From assembly GCA_910576325.1 (NCBI GenBank), contig CAJTIM010000025.1:1-64000 (forward strand): a stretch of 64,000 nucleotides of DNA, given 5' to 3'. This document shows, piece by piece, positions 44,093 to 52,834 of the stretch. The notes under the pieces are model-generated. The model had not been told where the DNA came from, did not search any database, and saw only the letters and a program-made list of their open reading frames with translations. Position numbers and translations under genes: made by a program. Source of the DNA: Clostridia bacterium. GTDB taxonomy: Bacteria; Bacillota; Clostridia; Lachnospirales; Lachnospiraceae. Position 1 is the first letter of the stretch; each line of letters opens with the position of its first letter.

Positions 44093-45379
44093 CTACTCTG
44101 CTTCTGCCGTATCAATGAAAGTCTGGATGTTATTCAGTCCGTCCTCCAGTGTGGATTTTCCGGAGTAAATCCGAAGAAGCTCATCCTGTACCTTCGGCTT
44201 CCATACGGAACGGGAAGCATTGTTCACGCTCTGTACGCCGTAGTCAAACATATCTACACATTTCTGTACGTCTAATTTATAGTCAAACTGGTCAAATACC
44301 TTCACCCAGGTATCCTCAAGACCGATGTAAGCCGGAATCGCCGCACCGGATTCACCCTGGACGCGCTGTCCCTCCTCGGAGCCGAAGAACTTGAGAACAT
44401 CCTTTACGATCTCAAGGTTCTTTCCCTTGGCGCCGGTTGCATAGCACAGACCGTTGGAAATCGTGGCTTTTCCGTCGCCCTCTGCCGGATTCGGGCACAT
44501 GGGCAGTACTGCCACATCCCATTTCCCCTGCATCTCGGGATAATTCTGCATCTCGGAGAGAAGGTTCCAGTTTCCTTCTAAGAACATCGAACCCTGCTCG
44601 GAGAAGAAGGCTGTTCCGGGAGAGGTCTCCGCAAAGTAGTTCTGATCCGGGCACCAGTTTTCCTGCTGAAGATTGATGTAAAACTCCATCGCTTCCCGGG
44701 TTGCCGGATTGTCAAAGCCGCCCTTTGTCTTATCCTCGGTCAATATGTAGCCGCCATTCTGATATACGAAGTTCCAGTATCCAAGCTGGTCGTCTCCGTA
44801 AGCCATATAGCCGTACTTGCCGGTGGTGTCATAAATCTGCTGGGAAGCTGCCGTCAGGTCGTCCCAGGTCCAGGTTTCATCGGGATAAGACACGCCTGCG
44901 GCGTCAAACATTTCTTTGTTGTATACCAGGCAGACCGTATCCTTGTCCTTCGGTATTCCGTAATATCTGCCGTCGCTTCCCTGGATATTTGCCAGAGAGA
45001 TTTCTGAAAAATGATTCTTGTAATAGTCGGGATCTTCGTCATTATAAAGATCCGTCAGATCTGCAATCATGCCGTAGTCCGCATACTTTAAGATCTCATT
45101 GGTATGCATCCAGAACACATCCGGCATCTGATTACTGATGGCCGCTGCCTCCAGCTTGGTCCAGTACTCGCTCCAGCTCGTAACCTGTACCTCAATTACC
45201 ACATCCGGGTTCTTTGCGGTATAAGCGTCGCAAACGGCCTGCATTCCGTCCCTCTGATTAACGTCCCAGATCTGGAATGTCAGATGGGTTTTGCCGTCGG
45301 AGGCTTTCCCGCACGCAGCTAATCCAAAAGCCAATACCACGACCAGAAGAGCTGCAAGTAATTTCTTCATGTTCTTCAC
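44093..45379 (-). CDS. msmE: Extracellular sugar-binding lipoprotein (MsmE type)
   Basis: 428 residues: lipoprotein signal (KKLLAALLVVVLAFGLAAC; Cys at 23), then a family 1 solute-binding fold (THLTFQIWDVNQRDGMQAVCDAYTAKNPDVVIEVQ; YGIPKDKDTVCLVYNKEMFDAAG; GNWNLLSEMQNYPEMQGKWDVAVLPM). Anchored outside the membrane, it feeds sugar to MsmFG. The start is a GTG at 45379 with GGAGGG seven bases before; the ATG three codons later has poor spacing. First gene of the cluster. Confidence 0.94.
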   Translation of the reverse strand: MKNMKKLLAALLVVVLAFGLAACGKASDGKTHLTFQIWDVNQRDGMQAVCDAYTAKNPDVVIEVQVTSWSEYWTKLEAAAISNQMPDVFWMHTNEILKYADYGMIADLTDLYNDEDPDYYKNHFSEISLANIQGSDGRYYGIPKDKDTVCLVYNKEMFDAAGVSYPDETWTWDDLTAASQQIYDTTGKYGYMAYGDDQLGYWNFVYQNGGYILTEDKTKGGFDNPATREAMEFYINLQQENWCPDQNYFAETSPGTAFFSEQGSMFLEGNWNLLSEMQNYPEMQGKWDVAVLPMCPNPAEGDGKATISNGLCYATGAKGKNLEIVKDVLKFFGSEEGQRVQGESGAAIPAYIGLEDTWVKVFDQFDYKLDVQKCVDMFDYGVQSVNNASRSVWKPKVQDELLRIYSGKSTLEDGLNNIQTFIDTAEAE

Positions 45380-45543
45380 AAGTTTCCCTCCTTAATATGG
45401 ACATATTCCACCGGATTTTCGGCTTTTTCCATCAAAATTTGCCTGTATCCGGCTTAGAAATAGTGAATAAAACAATTCCACCCTGGCCAGGTGCTGGAAT
45501 AAAATTGGGTATATTGAATAATTACACCCTAAATATCGTAAAA

Positions 45544-45572
45544 ATTATAACATTTCCACGGAATCATGGTAA
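45544..45572 (-). promoter_or_regulatory. Promoter of the msm sugar operon with a nearby palindrome
   Basis: On the minus strand TTACCA (45567-45572) and TATAAT (45544-45549) are 17 nt apart. Just downstream of the expected start, GGGTATA-N9-TACACCC (45507-45529) is a near-perfect inverted repeat that could be an operator. The 608-bp gap between msmE and AraC otherwise holds the palindromic element at 45661. Confidence 0.55.
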
Positions 45573-45660
45573 ATAGCATAGCTTTTATATTTATATACCA
45601 AAATGCTAGATCTGTACAAATATTGTATAATGTGCTAAAATTTTGGCATATGATTGGCAT

Positions 45661-45862
45661 CTGACGCAAAATAAGACTGCCGGCTGTTCCGATTATCACG
45701 TATCCGCTGTTCGCGCACAGGCTGCCTGCTCCGGGCAGACAGTGCCCAAAACCTTAATACCTCCAAAAAAAGTCCAAGGCAATGTCTGTTCGGAGCAGAC
45801 AGCCTGTACGAGACCTGTCCGAACGCGGATATGGCAACAGCGGCTGATTTATTTTGCGTCAG
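45661..45862. mobile_element. 202-bp MITE-like palindromic element
   Basis: The ends CTGACGCAAAATAA (45661-45674) and TTATTTTGCGTCAG (45849-45862) are perfect 14-bp inverted repeats. Internal blocks also pair: CAGGCTGCCTGCTCCG with its near-complement in the right half, and TATCCGCTGTTCG with the complement of CGAACGCGGATA. No coding frame is present. No target duplication is evident. It stands between the msm promoter and AraC. Confidence 0.75.
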
Positions 45863-45987
45863 CTCTGTCCGCCCTCAAAATCTACATAAAAATATTGATT
45901 CACCCATAAGCAAGTTTAAAAGTTAAAAATGTTTCACAATTGATGCATCACCAAAACGAAAGCACTTTGCACTTAAAAGGAGACGCC

Positions 45988-46854
45988 ATGAGTAATCATT
46001 TGTTTAACATCTTTCCCAACGAACGCTACATGGATCTGACGCTCTACCAGTATGGCTGGGAGCAATGTGAGCCGGCTCATTCCTACGGCCCGGCTACACG
46101 GAATCACTATTTGTTTCACTACATCATCAAAGGCAAGGGCGTCCTGCATCATACGGACGATCACGGCCAAACCCACATCTACAACTTAAAGCCTCACCAG
46201 GGATTTTTGATTTGCCCGGAGCTTGTGAGCACCTATATTGCAGATAAGGAAGATCCCTGGGAATATGCCTGGGCGGAATTTGACGGACTGCGCGTAAAGG
46301 AATTTCTGGAGACTGCCGGGCTTACGGAACGCTCTCCCATCTACCGAAGCTCCAACCGGGAGCTGCGGGGCGGGATGAAGGAGGAACTGCTCAATATTGT
46401 TCATGGCAAGGAGCACTCCTCCCTCTATCAGATTGGACATCTCTACCTCTTTCTTGACCTGCTGATCCGGTCCTCCTTTAATCGGAAGGAATTTTCGGCG
46501 GGAAGGCTCAAGGACTTCTATATTCGGGAGGCTATCAGCTTTATTGAGCAGAATTACAGCCATCCGATTACGGTGGAGGATATTGCTGTGTTTTGTAATT
46601 TAAACCGCAGTTATCTGGGTAAGATTTTCCGTGACGAGCTGAATAAGACGCCGCAGCAGTTCCTTATTTACTACCGGATGAACCGGGCGGCGGAGCTGCT
46701 CAAGTTCTCCGAGACAACTGTGGGGGAAGTGGGTAAGCTGGTGGGCTATCCCAATCAGCTTCATTTTTCCAGGGCTTTTAAAAATGTGTTTGGTATTCCT
46801 CCGACCGAGTGGCGGAGGGAGAATCGGCTGTATCAGCCGTTAAAAGAAGCATAA
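45988..46854 (+). CDS. AraC-family regulator of the sugar cluster (MsmR-like)
   Basis: 288 residues: an N-terminal cupin sugar-sensing domain (about 15-160; HYLFHYIIKGKGVLHHTDD, LKPHQGFLICPELVSTYIADKEDPWEYAWAEFDGL) and a C-terminal double HTH (about 185-285; AISFIEQNYSHPITVEDIAVFCNLNRSYLGKIFRDELNKTPQQFLIYYRMNRAAELLKFS, then VGEVGKLVGYPNQLHFSRAFKNVFGIPPTEWR). The start at 45988 has AAAGGAG. It is divergent from msmE and probably activates it on binding an alpha-galactoside. Confidence 0.92.
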   Translation: MSNHLFNIFPNERYMDLTLYQYGWEQCEPAHSYGPATRNHYLFHYIIKGKGVLHHTDDHGQTHIYNLKPHQGFLICPELVSTYIADKEDPWEYAWAEFDGLRVKEFLETAGLTERSPIYRSSNRELRGGMKEELLNIVHGKEHSSLYQIGHLYLFLDLLIRSSFNRKEFSAGRLKDFYIREAISFIEQNYSHPITVEDIAVFCNLNRSYLGKIFRDELNKTPQQFLIYYRMNRAAELLKFSETTVGEVGKLVGYPNQLHFSRAFKNVFGIPPTEWRRENRLYQPLKEA

Positions 46855-46879
46855 AACAATCTTACATTTATTATTGAGT

Positions 46880-46940
46880 AAATAGCACTTGTTATCCGCA
46901 TCATCTTTAGATCTGCGAATAGCAAGTGCTATTTATTTTA
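46880..46940. terminator. Bidirectional terminator between AraC and the hemerythrin gene
   Basis: AAATAGCACTTG (46880-46891) pairs perfectly with CAAGTGCTATTT (46923-46934), with further pairing CGCA/TGCG inside. ATTTTAAAATT follows on the plus strand. Confidence 0.75.
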
Positions 46941-46944
46941 AAAT

Positions 46945-48309
46945 TTATTCTTTTGCCTTTTTCTTCTCAAAAAATGTATCGATTTCCTTCTTGATATCTG
47001 CCGGCTTTGAACTTTTGATCAGATAACCGGCCGGTTTTAAGGGCATCACCTTGATCATACTCTCCGGATCCCTCCTGCCCGTAAGAAACATCACCGGAAT
47101 ATCCTCGAAAGCCTTCTCCGAGCGCAGCATCTCCAGGGTCTGCCTTCCGTCACAGACAGGCATCTCGTAATCCAGGAGCACCAAATCCGGCTGATTCAAC
47201 GTAATGGTCCGAATAGCGGCCACACCAGATTCGGCAACCGCAATCTCGTAGTCCTCCATCAGAAGCTGTCTCATTCCCTCCCGGATGGTCAGAGAATCGT
47301 CCACCACCAGAATCTTCGGCTTCCGATTTGTTACCTCCTGCTCCTCCCGTTTCATCAAATACTGCTCCACCTCGGTCATGGCGTTCTCTTCCCCTATGGG
47401 CGTTCCTATCCCATCTTCCAGGAGATGCGGCGCAATGACACAATAAGAAAAGTATCCGGCTCCCGTGTTAAATAAAAGGCTGGCCTGAAGCTGCTCGTTT
47501 TCAAAGATTTTCCGAAATTCCTCATAGGAAAGAAGGTTCTCTTCCTTCAGCTTATAGCTCTCCGTTGAAGGAAAATGCTCCAGAATACGCCCTACAAACT
47601 GCTGTGCCGTATATCTGGTGGCATGGATCAGCTTGCTCTCCAGCTTATTGGTCTGAATTCCCATAGCCTTGCCGACCGTGTTAATAATAAGCTGCTCCTC
47701 AAACACCAAAATAATCTCCTGATTCTGATCCTCCTGTCCGGCTCCATAAACCATACGGTAATAAATGCCTCTTCCGAACTTTTCTCCGTTGTAGGCATCA
47801 CTGATCATCTGAGTCTCCAGATGGAACATGTCAAATACAAGCTGTACGATCACCTTTTTCATTGCCGCAAGCTCCTCGCCCGGCAGAAGGTTCTCCCATT
47901 TCCGGATCTTCTTTCCTACTATAGCCATATCCTCGGTCAAAGTGTGTCCAATCAACCAGCCGGCACAAACCCCGAGAAAATGATCCACAGTGTCCTCCGC
48001 ATAGCCGGACTGTTCCAGCTCCTGCTCCAAAGCCGGAAGCGTATTCTCGCGAAATCCCTTATGTATCCGTCTGTGCTGCTCCAGTCCCTCATACCCAATG
48101 GATGTCATATACGCTTCTTCGTCTGCAAAATGCTTCACCGCATGCCCTTTAAAAAACTTAATTCCCTCCTGGCATGCCCATTGATTGTTTTTTTCCTCTT
48201 CCTTCATTCTGAAAAGCTTGTTGATAATCTTAAAAAGTCGCTGGTGTTCCTTATCGATGGCTTCCACACCGATAAAAAACTCCTCCTGCCATTCAAACTG
48301 GGCGTCCAT
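46945..48309 (-). CDS. Hemerythrin - CheX-like - receiver fusion protein
   Basis: 454 residues. Residues 1-135 are a bacteriohemerythrin domain with the metal ligands in GVEAIDKEHQRLF, HAVKHFADEE, HRRIHKGF and WLIGHTLTED, which bind a di-iron centre for O2 or NO. Residues about 150-310 look like a CheX-type chemotaxis phosphatase domain (IINTVGKAMGIQTNKLESKLIHATRYTAQQFVGRIL). Residues about 325-450 are a receiver domain (ILVVDDSLTIREGMRQLL, phospho-acceptor in LVLLDYEMPVCDG, K of YLIKSSKP). Cytoplasmic. It may couple oxygen or NO sensing to dephosphorylation of a CheY-like protein. No chemotaxis genes are adjacent. AGGAGG precedes the ATG. Confidence 0.85.
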   Translation of the reverse strand: MDAQFEWQEEFFIGVEAIDKEHQRLFKIINKLFRMKEEEKNNQWACQEGIKFFKGHAVKHFADEEAYMTSIGYEGLEQHRRIHKGFRENTLPALEQELEQSGYAEDTVDHFLGVCAGWLIGHTLTEDMAIVGKKIRKWENLLPGEELAAMKKVIVQLVFDMFHLETQMISDAYNGEKFGRGIYYRMVYGAGQEDQNQEIILVFEEQLIINTVGKAMGIQTNKLESKLIHATRYTAQQFVGRILEHFPSTESYKLKEENLLSYEEFRKIFENEQLQASLLFNTGAGYFSYCVIAPHLLEDGIGTPIGEENAMTEVEQYLMKREEQEVTNRKPKILVVDDSLTIREGMRQLLMEDYEIAVAESGVAAIRTITLNQPDLVLLDYEMPVCDGRQTLEMLRSEKAFEDIPVMFLTGRRDPESMIKVMPLKPAGYLIKSSKPADIKKEIDTFFEKKKAKE

Positions 48310-48362
48310 GAAAAACTTCCTCCTTTGCCATATGGTCGCTTATTTTTTATTAAACCGCAATG

Positions 48363-48423
48363 AAACCCCTTTTATGGGGGTTTTCTTATATCTATTATAC
48401 AACATCCTGTGTTTGTAATGCAA
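48363..48423 (-). promoter_or_regulatory. Promoter and leader hairpin of the hemerythrin fusion gene
   Basis: On the minus strand TTGCAT (48418-48423) and TATAAT (48394-48399) are 18 nt apart. In the leader a hairpin AAACCCC/GGGGTTT (48363-48383) lies about 50 bp before the start. On the plus strand the hairpin has a T-run, but no gene needs a terminator there. Confidence 0.6.
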
Positions 48424-48548
48424 TGCTTATTGTGCGAAATTTCGGGGAAATGTTTCAAGATTTTGAGTTAAAGAATCTTCCATTTAAAGGATATCGCCCT
48501 GTAACCGCAATGCGGTTATTATCGGACAATACCCTTTTTTACATATCT

Positions 48549-49124
48549 TTATCTTTCATTTAAAATATGCTGCACATCATTCCACTCAATCACCGGTTCA
48601 TTCTTCTGAACTACGCCAGCAGTCTGTTTCTTTTTGCTTCCTAATTTAATCAGGTTCAAAACTAGTATTCCTGCTCCGATCACAACGCAGATCCCGGCAG
48701 CGGCCACGGCAATCATCAGATTGTTCTCAACACCGGAAAAGAAATAACATCCGGCGCCGAGAATAATGCCCAGGATCACACAGACAATCGGCGTACCGAA
48801 CATATCATTTTGGATTCCGCTGATACCCCAGGTCTGGGGCTTATGGCAATGGGGACATTCGTCCTTAAAAGCTTTGACAAAAATATGCTTCCCCGTGGCA
48901 TTGCTGTATGCCTCTTTTACGGCGCTCACAAGGTTATTATGGGCCATTTCATTTAATTTGTTCTGCTTTTTATCATCCAAAGTTTTGTAATTGCTGTTAA
49001 TCTCCGCCTCCATGCCGGAAATTGTGGCCTTTAGAGTACCGCTTTCCTTCATACACTGTTCGCAGCGGAAGGAATAAGATACATCGATGGTCTCTTTCTT
49101 TTTGTGTTTGTAATAACTGCCCAA
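48549..49124 (-). CDS. Zinc-ribbon membrane protein of unknown function
   Basis: 191 residues. Two Cys pairs, FRCEQCMKES (near 20) and DECPHCHKPQTWG (near 90), likely form one zinc ribbon split by a helical insert. Two membrane segments follow (about 110-130 and 137-160), then a charged tail. The start is a TTG at 49124 with GGAGG ten bases upstream; there is no ATG near the start of the domain. I do not recognise the family. The next gene on the minus strand, the hemerythrin fusion, has its own promoter. Confidence 0.7.
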   Translation of the reverse strand: MGSYYKHKKKETIDVSYSFRCEQCMKESGTLKATISGMEAEINSNYKTLDDKKQNKLNEMAHNNLVSAVKEAYSNATGKHIFVKAFKDECPHCHKPQTWGISGIQNDMFGTPIVCVILGIILGAGCYFFSGVENNLMIAVAAAGICVVIGAGILVLNLIKLGSKKKQTAGVVQKNEPVIEWNDVQHILNER

Positions 49125-49246
49125 TTTTGACTTTCCTCCTCGTGTAAAATAGATTTTTCATCTATTCCTGATTATAGATCCGACTGTTGAAAAGTCAATA
49201 TTTCTTCAGGGAAATTCAGAAAATATTAAATTTTTCCGTGCTGCTC

Positions 49247-49357
49247 TTAAGCCATACTCATTTCCGATAAAATATCAAATCCAATGGGAGCAAGGCCCTT
49301 GTCAGGCTCGTCCAAAATAAGCATTTCCAAATGACACTCCCCATACCTCTTCATAGA
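49247..49357 (-). pseudogene. Fragment of an ABC transporter ATPase
   Basis: The minus strand reads MKRYGECHLEMLILDEPDKG followed by LAPIGFDIL and a short tail to a stop at 49247: a Walker B/D-loop piece (LILDEPDKGLAPIG) with no Walker A, Q-loop or signature. It lies in the 392-bp gap between the zinc-ribbon gene and metY and is the debris of a lost transporter gene. The rest of the gap shows no gene. Confidence 0.6.
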
Positions 49358-49516
49358 TTCTCTGCTTTGTAAGGATTTTTCCTTGATTTTTGGTCAAAAA
49401 CAGGGAGGAGTTCAAATTCTTTGAGGGCAGTTCAAAGGCTGCAACAGTGTACAAAGGGATACTGATTAATCTTTATGCAGCATAACACACGTTTTAAAAA
49501 GGCAAAATATCTGTTT

Positions 49517-50821
49517 CTATCTCACTGCCTCAAAGGCTCCCTCCAGCGCCGCAATGAGATCCTCCGCCTTCTCAATGCCCACGGACAGGCGGATGGTGTT
49601 GGGCTTGATGTCCTGCTCCAAAAGCTCCTCCTTTGTGCACTGGCTGTGGGTGGTGGTCGCCGGATGAATCACCAGGGATTTCACGTCCGCCACATTCGCC
49701 AGCAGGGAGAAAATGGCCAGGTTGTCGATAAAGGTCTGGGCCGTCTTTGCATCTCCCTTGATCTCAAAGGTGAAAATGGAGCCGCCTCCCTGTGGCAGAT
49801 ATTTTTTGTACAGCTCATGGGTAGGCTCCGTGGGCAGCGACGGATGGTGCACTGCCTCTACCTGCGGGTGGCTGTTCAGGTAATTTACAATTTGCAGGGC
49901 ATTGCTCACATGGCGTTCTACGCGAAGAGAGAGGGTTTCCAATCCCTGCAGGAAGAGAAATGCATGGAAGGGGGAAAGGGTCGCTCCCGTATCCCGGAGA
50001 ATGACCGCACGAATATAGGTTGCAAATGCCGCCGGCCCTGCCGCATCCGTAAAGGCTACCCCGTGATAGCTTGGGTTCGCTTCTGAGATCCAGGGATATG
50101 CTCCGGCCGCCTTCCAGTCAAAGGTTCCTCCGTCTATAATTACGCCGCCAATGGCTGTTCCATGTCCGCCGATAAACTTTGTGGCGGAATGTATCACAAT
50201 GTCTGCCCCATACTCAATAGGACGGATGAGATAAGGCGTCGCAAAGGTGGAATCCACCACCAGGGGAATGTTATGCTTGTGGGCAATCCGGGCCAGCTCC
50301 TCCAGATCGATCACATTGGAATTGGGATTGCCCAGAGTCTCTACAAAGATTGCCTTTGTGTTTTCCTGAATAGCCGCCTCGAAGGAACCTTCCACGTAAG
50401 GATCTGCGAAGGTGGTCGTCACCTGATTATTCAGCGGAAAGGTATGGGCCAGATAATTGTAGGTGCCGCCGTAAATGGTCTTGGACGCCACAATGTGCTC
50501 TCCCGCCCTGGCAAGGGCCTGGAAGGTATAGGCAATGGCCGCCGCTCCTGAAGCAACGGCCAGCGCAGCCGCTCCGCCTTCCAGGGATGCGATTCTTTGC
50601 TCAAATATATCCTCTGTGGGGTTGGTCAGCCTTCCGTAGATATTTCCGGCATCCCGCAGGCCGAAGCGATCTGCGGCGTGCTGTGAGTTGTGGAATACGT
50701 AGGAGGTGGATGCGTAGATGGGTACGGCTCTTGCGTCTGTGACCGGGTCTGCCTGTTCCTGTCCGATATGTAATTGTCTTGTCTCAAATCCCCAGTTTTT
50801 TGAATCTCTGATATCTGTCAT
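49517..50821 (-). CDS. metY: O-acetylhomoserine (thiol)-lyase
   Basis: 434 residues, PLP-dependent Cys/Met metabolism enzyme (fold type I). It makes homocysteine from O-acetylhomoserine and sulfide. [56 protein letters not shown], and the PLP lysine in [13 protein letters not shown] mark the family; length over 420 favours MetY over cystathionine gamma-synthase. ATAGGAGG precedes the ATG, with a family A repeat directly upstream. Downstream of cysK in the same direction. Confidence 0.94.
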   Translation of the reverse strand: MTDIRDSKNWGFETRQLHIGQEQADPVTDARAVPIYASTSYVFHNSQHAADRFGLRDAGNIYGRLTNPTEDIFEQRIASLEGGAAALAVASGAAAIAYTFQALARAGEHIVASKTIYGGTYNYLAHTFPLNNQVTTTFADPYVEGSFEAAIQENTKAIFVETLGNPNSNVIDLEELARIAHKHNIPLVVDSTFATPYLIRPIEYGADIVIHSATKFIGGHGTAIGGVIIDGGTFDWKAAGAYPWISEANPSYHGVAFTDAAGPAAFATYIRAVILRDTGATLSPFHAFLFLQGLETLSLRVERHVSNALQIVNYLNSHPQVEAVHHPSLPTEPTHELYKKYLPQGGGSIFTFEIKGDAKTAQTFIDNLAIFSLLANVADVKSLVIHPATTTHSQCTKEELLEQDIKPNTIRLSVGIEKAEDLIAALEGAFEAVR

Positions 50822-50840
50822 TTTTGAATCCTCCTATTTT

Positions 50841-50957
50841 AAGTCGCTGCGCGACGGCACTAAAGGGTAAAGTCACTTCGACGCACCTGTAATGAGAGGA
50901 ACTTTCATTCGAAAGGGCACTCATGAAAGTTCCTCTCGTGCGTCTTTGCGACTTTAC
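50841..50957 (-). repeat. Repeat family A, long copy A1
   Basis: 117 bp. Head hairpin GTCGC-TGC-GCGAC, then a nested palindrome: AAAGTC/GACTTT outside, GACGCAC/GTGCGTC next, and a perfect 15-bp stem at 50894-50908/50923-50937. It differs from copy A2 by about four bases. The head end abuts the ATAGGAGG of metY. With A2 and the AT-rich piece between them it fills the 325 bp between cysK and metY. Confidence 0.85.
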
Positions 50958-51013
50958 TAGTCGGCAGAAATTATTTTTTAAAATTACTTGACATTTCTTA
51001 GCTGGACTATTAA

Positions 51014-51130
51014 AAGTCGCTGCGCGACGGCACTAAAGAGTAAAGTCACTTCGACGCACCTGTAATGAGAGAAACTTTCATTCGAAAGGGCACTCATGAA
51101 AGTTCCTCTCGTGCGCCTTTGCGGCTTTAC
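51014..51130 (-). repeat. Repeat family A, long copy A2
   Basis: Same 117-bp structure as A1 and in direct orientation with it. It begins 16 bp after the cysK stop (in the sense of transcription) and is separated from A1 by 56 bp. That spacer (CGGCAGAAA... to ...AGCTG) recurs in diverged form in the cysK leader. Confidence 0.85.
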
Positions 51131-51146
51131 CGGTTGATTGATACGC

Positions 51147-52079
51147 CTAATCCGTAAACAGAGGCGTGGAGTAATACCGGTCTCCGGAATCGGGCAAAAG
51201 GGCAACGATCATTTTTCCCCGGTTCTCCGGCCGCTTTGCAAGCTCTATGGCTCCGTGAAGGGCTGCGCCGGAGGAAATTCCCACCAGGATTCCTTCTTTT
51301 TTTGCCAGCAGCTTTGCGGCGGCAAATGCGTCCCCGCTCTTTGCCTGAAAGATTTCATCATAGACGGAGGTATTTAGCAGCTCCGGGACAAAGCCTGCTC
51401 CGATTCCCTGTATTTTGTGCGGGCCTGCCTTTCCTCCCGATAACACCGGAGAATCGGCCGGCTCAAGAGCTACAATCTTAATATTGGGATTCCGCTCCTT
51501 TAAGTACTCTCCTGTTCCGGTTATGGTGCCGCCGGTTCCCACGCCTGCAATAAAAATATCTACTTTTCCGCCGGTGTCCTCCCAAATCTCCGGCCCGGTG
51601 GTTGTTCTGTGGGCGGCCGCGTTGGCGGGATTCACAAACTGGCCCGGGATAAAGCTGCCCGGAATTTCACGGGAAAGCTCTTCGGCCTTTTCAATGGCTC
51701 CCTTCATCCCCTTTGCGCCTTCTGTCAGCACCAGCTCCGCGCCGTAGGCTTTCAGGATGTTTCTGCGCTCTACGCTCATGGTCTCCGGCATGGTAAGAAT
51801 CATCCGGTAGCCCTTCACGGCTGCGATTGACGCCAGACCGATTCCGGTGTTGCCGGAGGTAGGCTCAATGATGACGGCTCCTTCCTTTAACAGCCCCCGG
51901 CTTTCCGCATCCTCAATCATAGATTTTGCCGCCCGATCTTTTACGCTTCCGGCCGGGTTCAAATATTCCAGCTTTACAAGGACGGCGGCCTGAAGGCCCA
52001 GCTCCTTTTCAATATTTACGACCTCTACAAGAGGCGTGCCTCCTATCAGCTCCATTGCTCCTTTATAATATTTTCCCAT
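51147..52079 (-). CDS. cysK: Cysteine synthase (O-acetylserine thiol-lyase)
   Basis: 310 residues, PLP fold type II. The PLP lysine lies in [12 protein letters not shown], the substrate loop is [12 protein letters not shown], and the PLP-phosphate site is [17 protein letters not shown], with VGISSGAA near the end. It makes cysteine from O-acetylserine and sulfide in the cytoplasm. AGGAGG precedes the ATG. It is divergent from an Rrf2 regulator across a shared promoter region and is followed by metY. Confidence 0.95.
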   Translation of the reverse strand: MGKYYKGAMELIGGTPLVEVVNIEKELGLQAAVLVKLEYLNPAGSVKDRAAKSMIEDAESRGLLKEGAVIIEPTSGNTGIGLASIAAVKGYRMILTMPETMSVERRNILKAYGAELVLTEGAKGMKGAIEKAEELSREIPGSFIPGQFVNPANAAAHRTTTGPEIWEDTGGKVDIFIAGVGTGGTITGTGEYLKERNPNIKIVALEPADSPVLSGGKAGPHKIQGIGAGFVPELLNTSVYDEIFQAKSGDAFAAAKLLAKKEGILVGISSGAALHGAIELAKRPENRGKMIVALLPDSGDRYYSTPLFTD

Positions 52080-52107
52080 AGTGCTCCTCCTGCTTTTTAA
52101 AATTACT

Positions 52108-52200
52108 GCTCCTTTGCGGCTCTGCCCTCCGGCAGAAAATAGTTTTCAAAATTACCTGACCTTTCTCAGCCGTATTATTCCAGTTCCGCAATATTTATCC
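52108..52200 (-). repeat. Repeat remnants in the cysK leader
   Basis: The tail of family A (CTTTGCGGCT) and the 43-nt piece starting CGGCAGAAA, which also follows copy A1, are present with about seven changes. They are joined to an end of family B (TTATTCCAGTTCCGCAATAT, 52183-52195). So the cysK leader is a patchwork of both repeat families without the palindromic centres. Confidence 0.55.
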
Positions 52201-52234
52201 TAATCTGGCATTTCTTGTTTCTGCCGTTGGAGAG

Positions 52235-52263
52235 AGAATATCACTATTTACATACTAAGTCAA
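52235..52263 (-). promoter_or_regulatory. cysK: cysK promoter
   Basis: On the minus strand TTGACT (52258-52263) and TATTCT (52235-52240) are 17 nt apart. It is back to back with the Rrf2 promoter at 52282, so a repressor bound between them could control both. Confidence 0.65.
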
Positions 52264-52281
52264 TAGGAATATAGGTTTTTG

Positions 52282-52310
52282 TTGAAAATATTCTTCCGCC
52301 AGGTTATAAT
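52282..52310 (+). promoter_or_regulatory. Promoter of the Rrf2 regulator
   Basis: TTGAAA (52282-52287) and TATAAT (52305-52310) with a 17-nt spacer, 28 bp before the ATG. Confidence 0.7.
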
Positions 52311-52337
52311 GAACAAAAGAAACAGGGGGAAAACGCT

Positions 52338-52745
52338 ATGATTTCAACAAAGGCCCGTTATGCATTGAGAGTAATGATCGATCTGGCACAGCACCAGGAA
52401 GATGCTTATATTCCGCTGAAGGACATTTCCGCCCGCCAGGAGATTTCCGAAAAATACCTGGAAACCATTCTGCGGCTTCTGGTAAAGGGAAAGCTTGTAA
52501 AAGGACTTCGCGGTAAAGGCGGCGGCTATATGCTTACCCGGAAGCCCTCGGACTATTCCATCGGGGAGATCATCGAACTGACCGAAGGCCCCATAGCCTG
52601 CGTTTCCTGCCGCCTGCCCGACGCGCAGAGCTGCCCCCGGAAGGAAGACTGTATCACGCTTCCCCTCTGGGAGAAATACGATGCGCTTGTCCATGATTTC
52701 TTTTTTCAAATTTCACTGGAAGCTCTGATAAAAGGGAACTTGTAA
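52338..52745 (+). CDS. Rrf2-family regulator (CymR/IscR-like)
   Basis: 135 residues: winged HTH (ISTKARYALRVMIDLAQHQ, LKDISARQEISEKYLETILRLLVKGKLVKGLRGKGGGYML), dimer helix, and a Cys-containing loop CVSCRLPDAQSCPRKEDC (about residues 92-110) that in IscR-type members binds a [2Fe-2S] cluster. Its position, divergent from cysK-metY, suggests a CymR-like repressor of cysteine synthesis; the four Cys residues leave cluster sensing open. GGGGGAAA precedes the ATG. Confidence 0.88.
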   Translation: MISTKARYALRVMIDLAQHQEDAYIPLKDISARQEISEKYLETILRLLVKGKLVKGLRGKGGGYMLTRKPSDYSIGEIIELTEGPIACVSCRLPDAQSCPRKEDCITLPLWEKYDALVHDFFFQISLEALIKGNL

Positions 52746-52771
52746 TTTTAAATTCTTCCGCCATCAAAAAC

Positions 52772-52815
52772 TTGAGCGTTTTTTGAGATTTGCCTGTCAC
52801 AATACAAGTTATAAA
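52772..52815 (+). promoter_or_regulatory. Response-regulator box and promoter before the second two-component system
   Basis: TTGAG (52772-52776) and TTGAG (52783-52787) form an 11-bp direct repeat, with a TATAAA -10 at 52810-52815. The same box and -10 distance occur before the ABC operon at 54621, which suggests autoregulation by the regulator encoded at 52835. Confidence 0.6.
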
Positions 52816-52834
52816 TTGCAAACGGAGATACCCC

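Noticed and set aside
48363..48387. Plus-strand terminator
   Set aside because: It has a stem and T-run on the plus strand, but no plus-strand gene ends nearby; it is treated as a leader hairpin of the minus-strand hemerythrin fusion gene.
50822..51146. Possible SAM (S-box) riboswitch or T-box before metY
   Set aside because: None of the conserved core motifs of these riboswitches was found; the structure is explained by two copies of a dispersed repeat.
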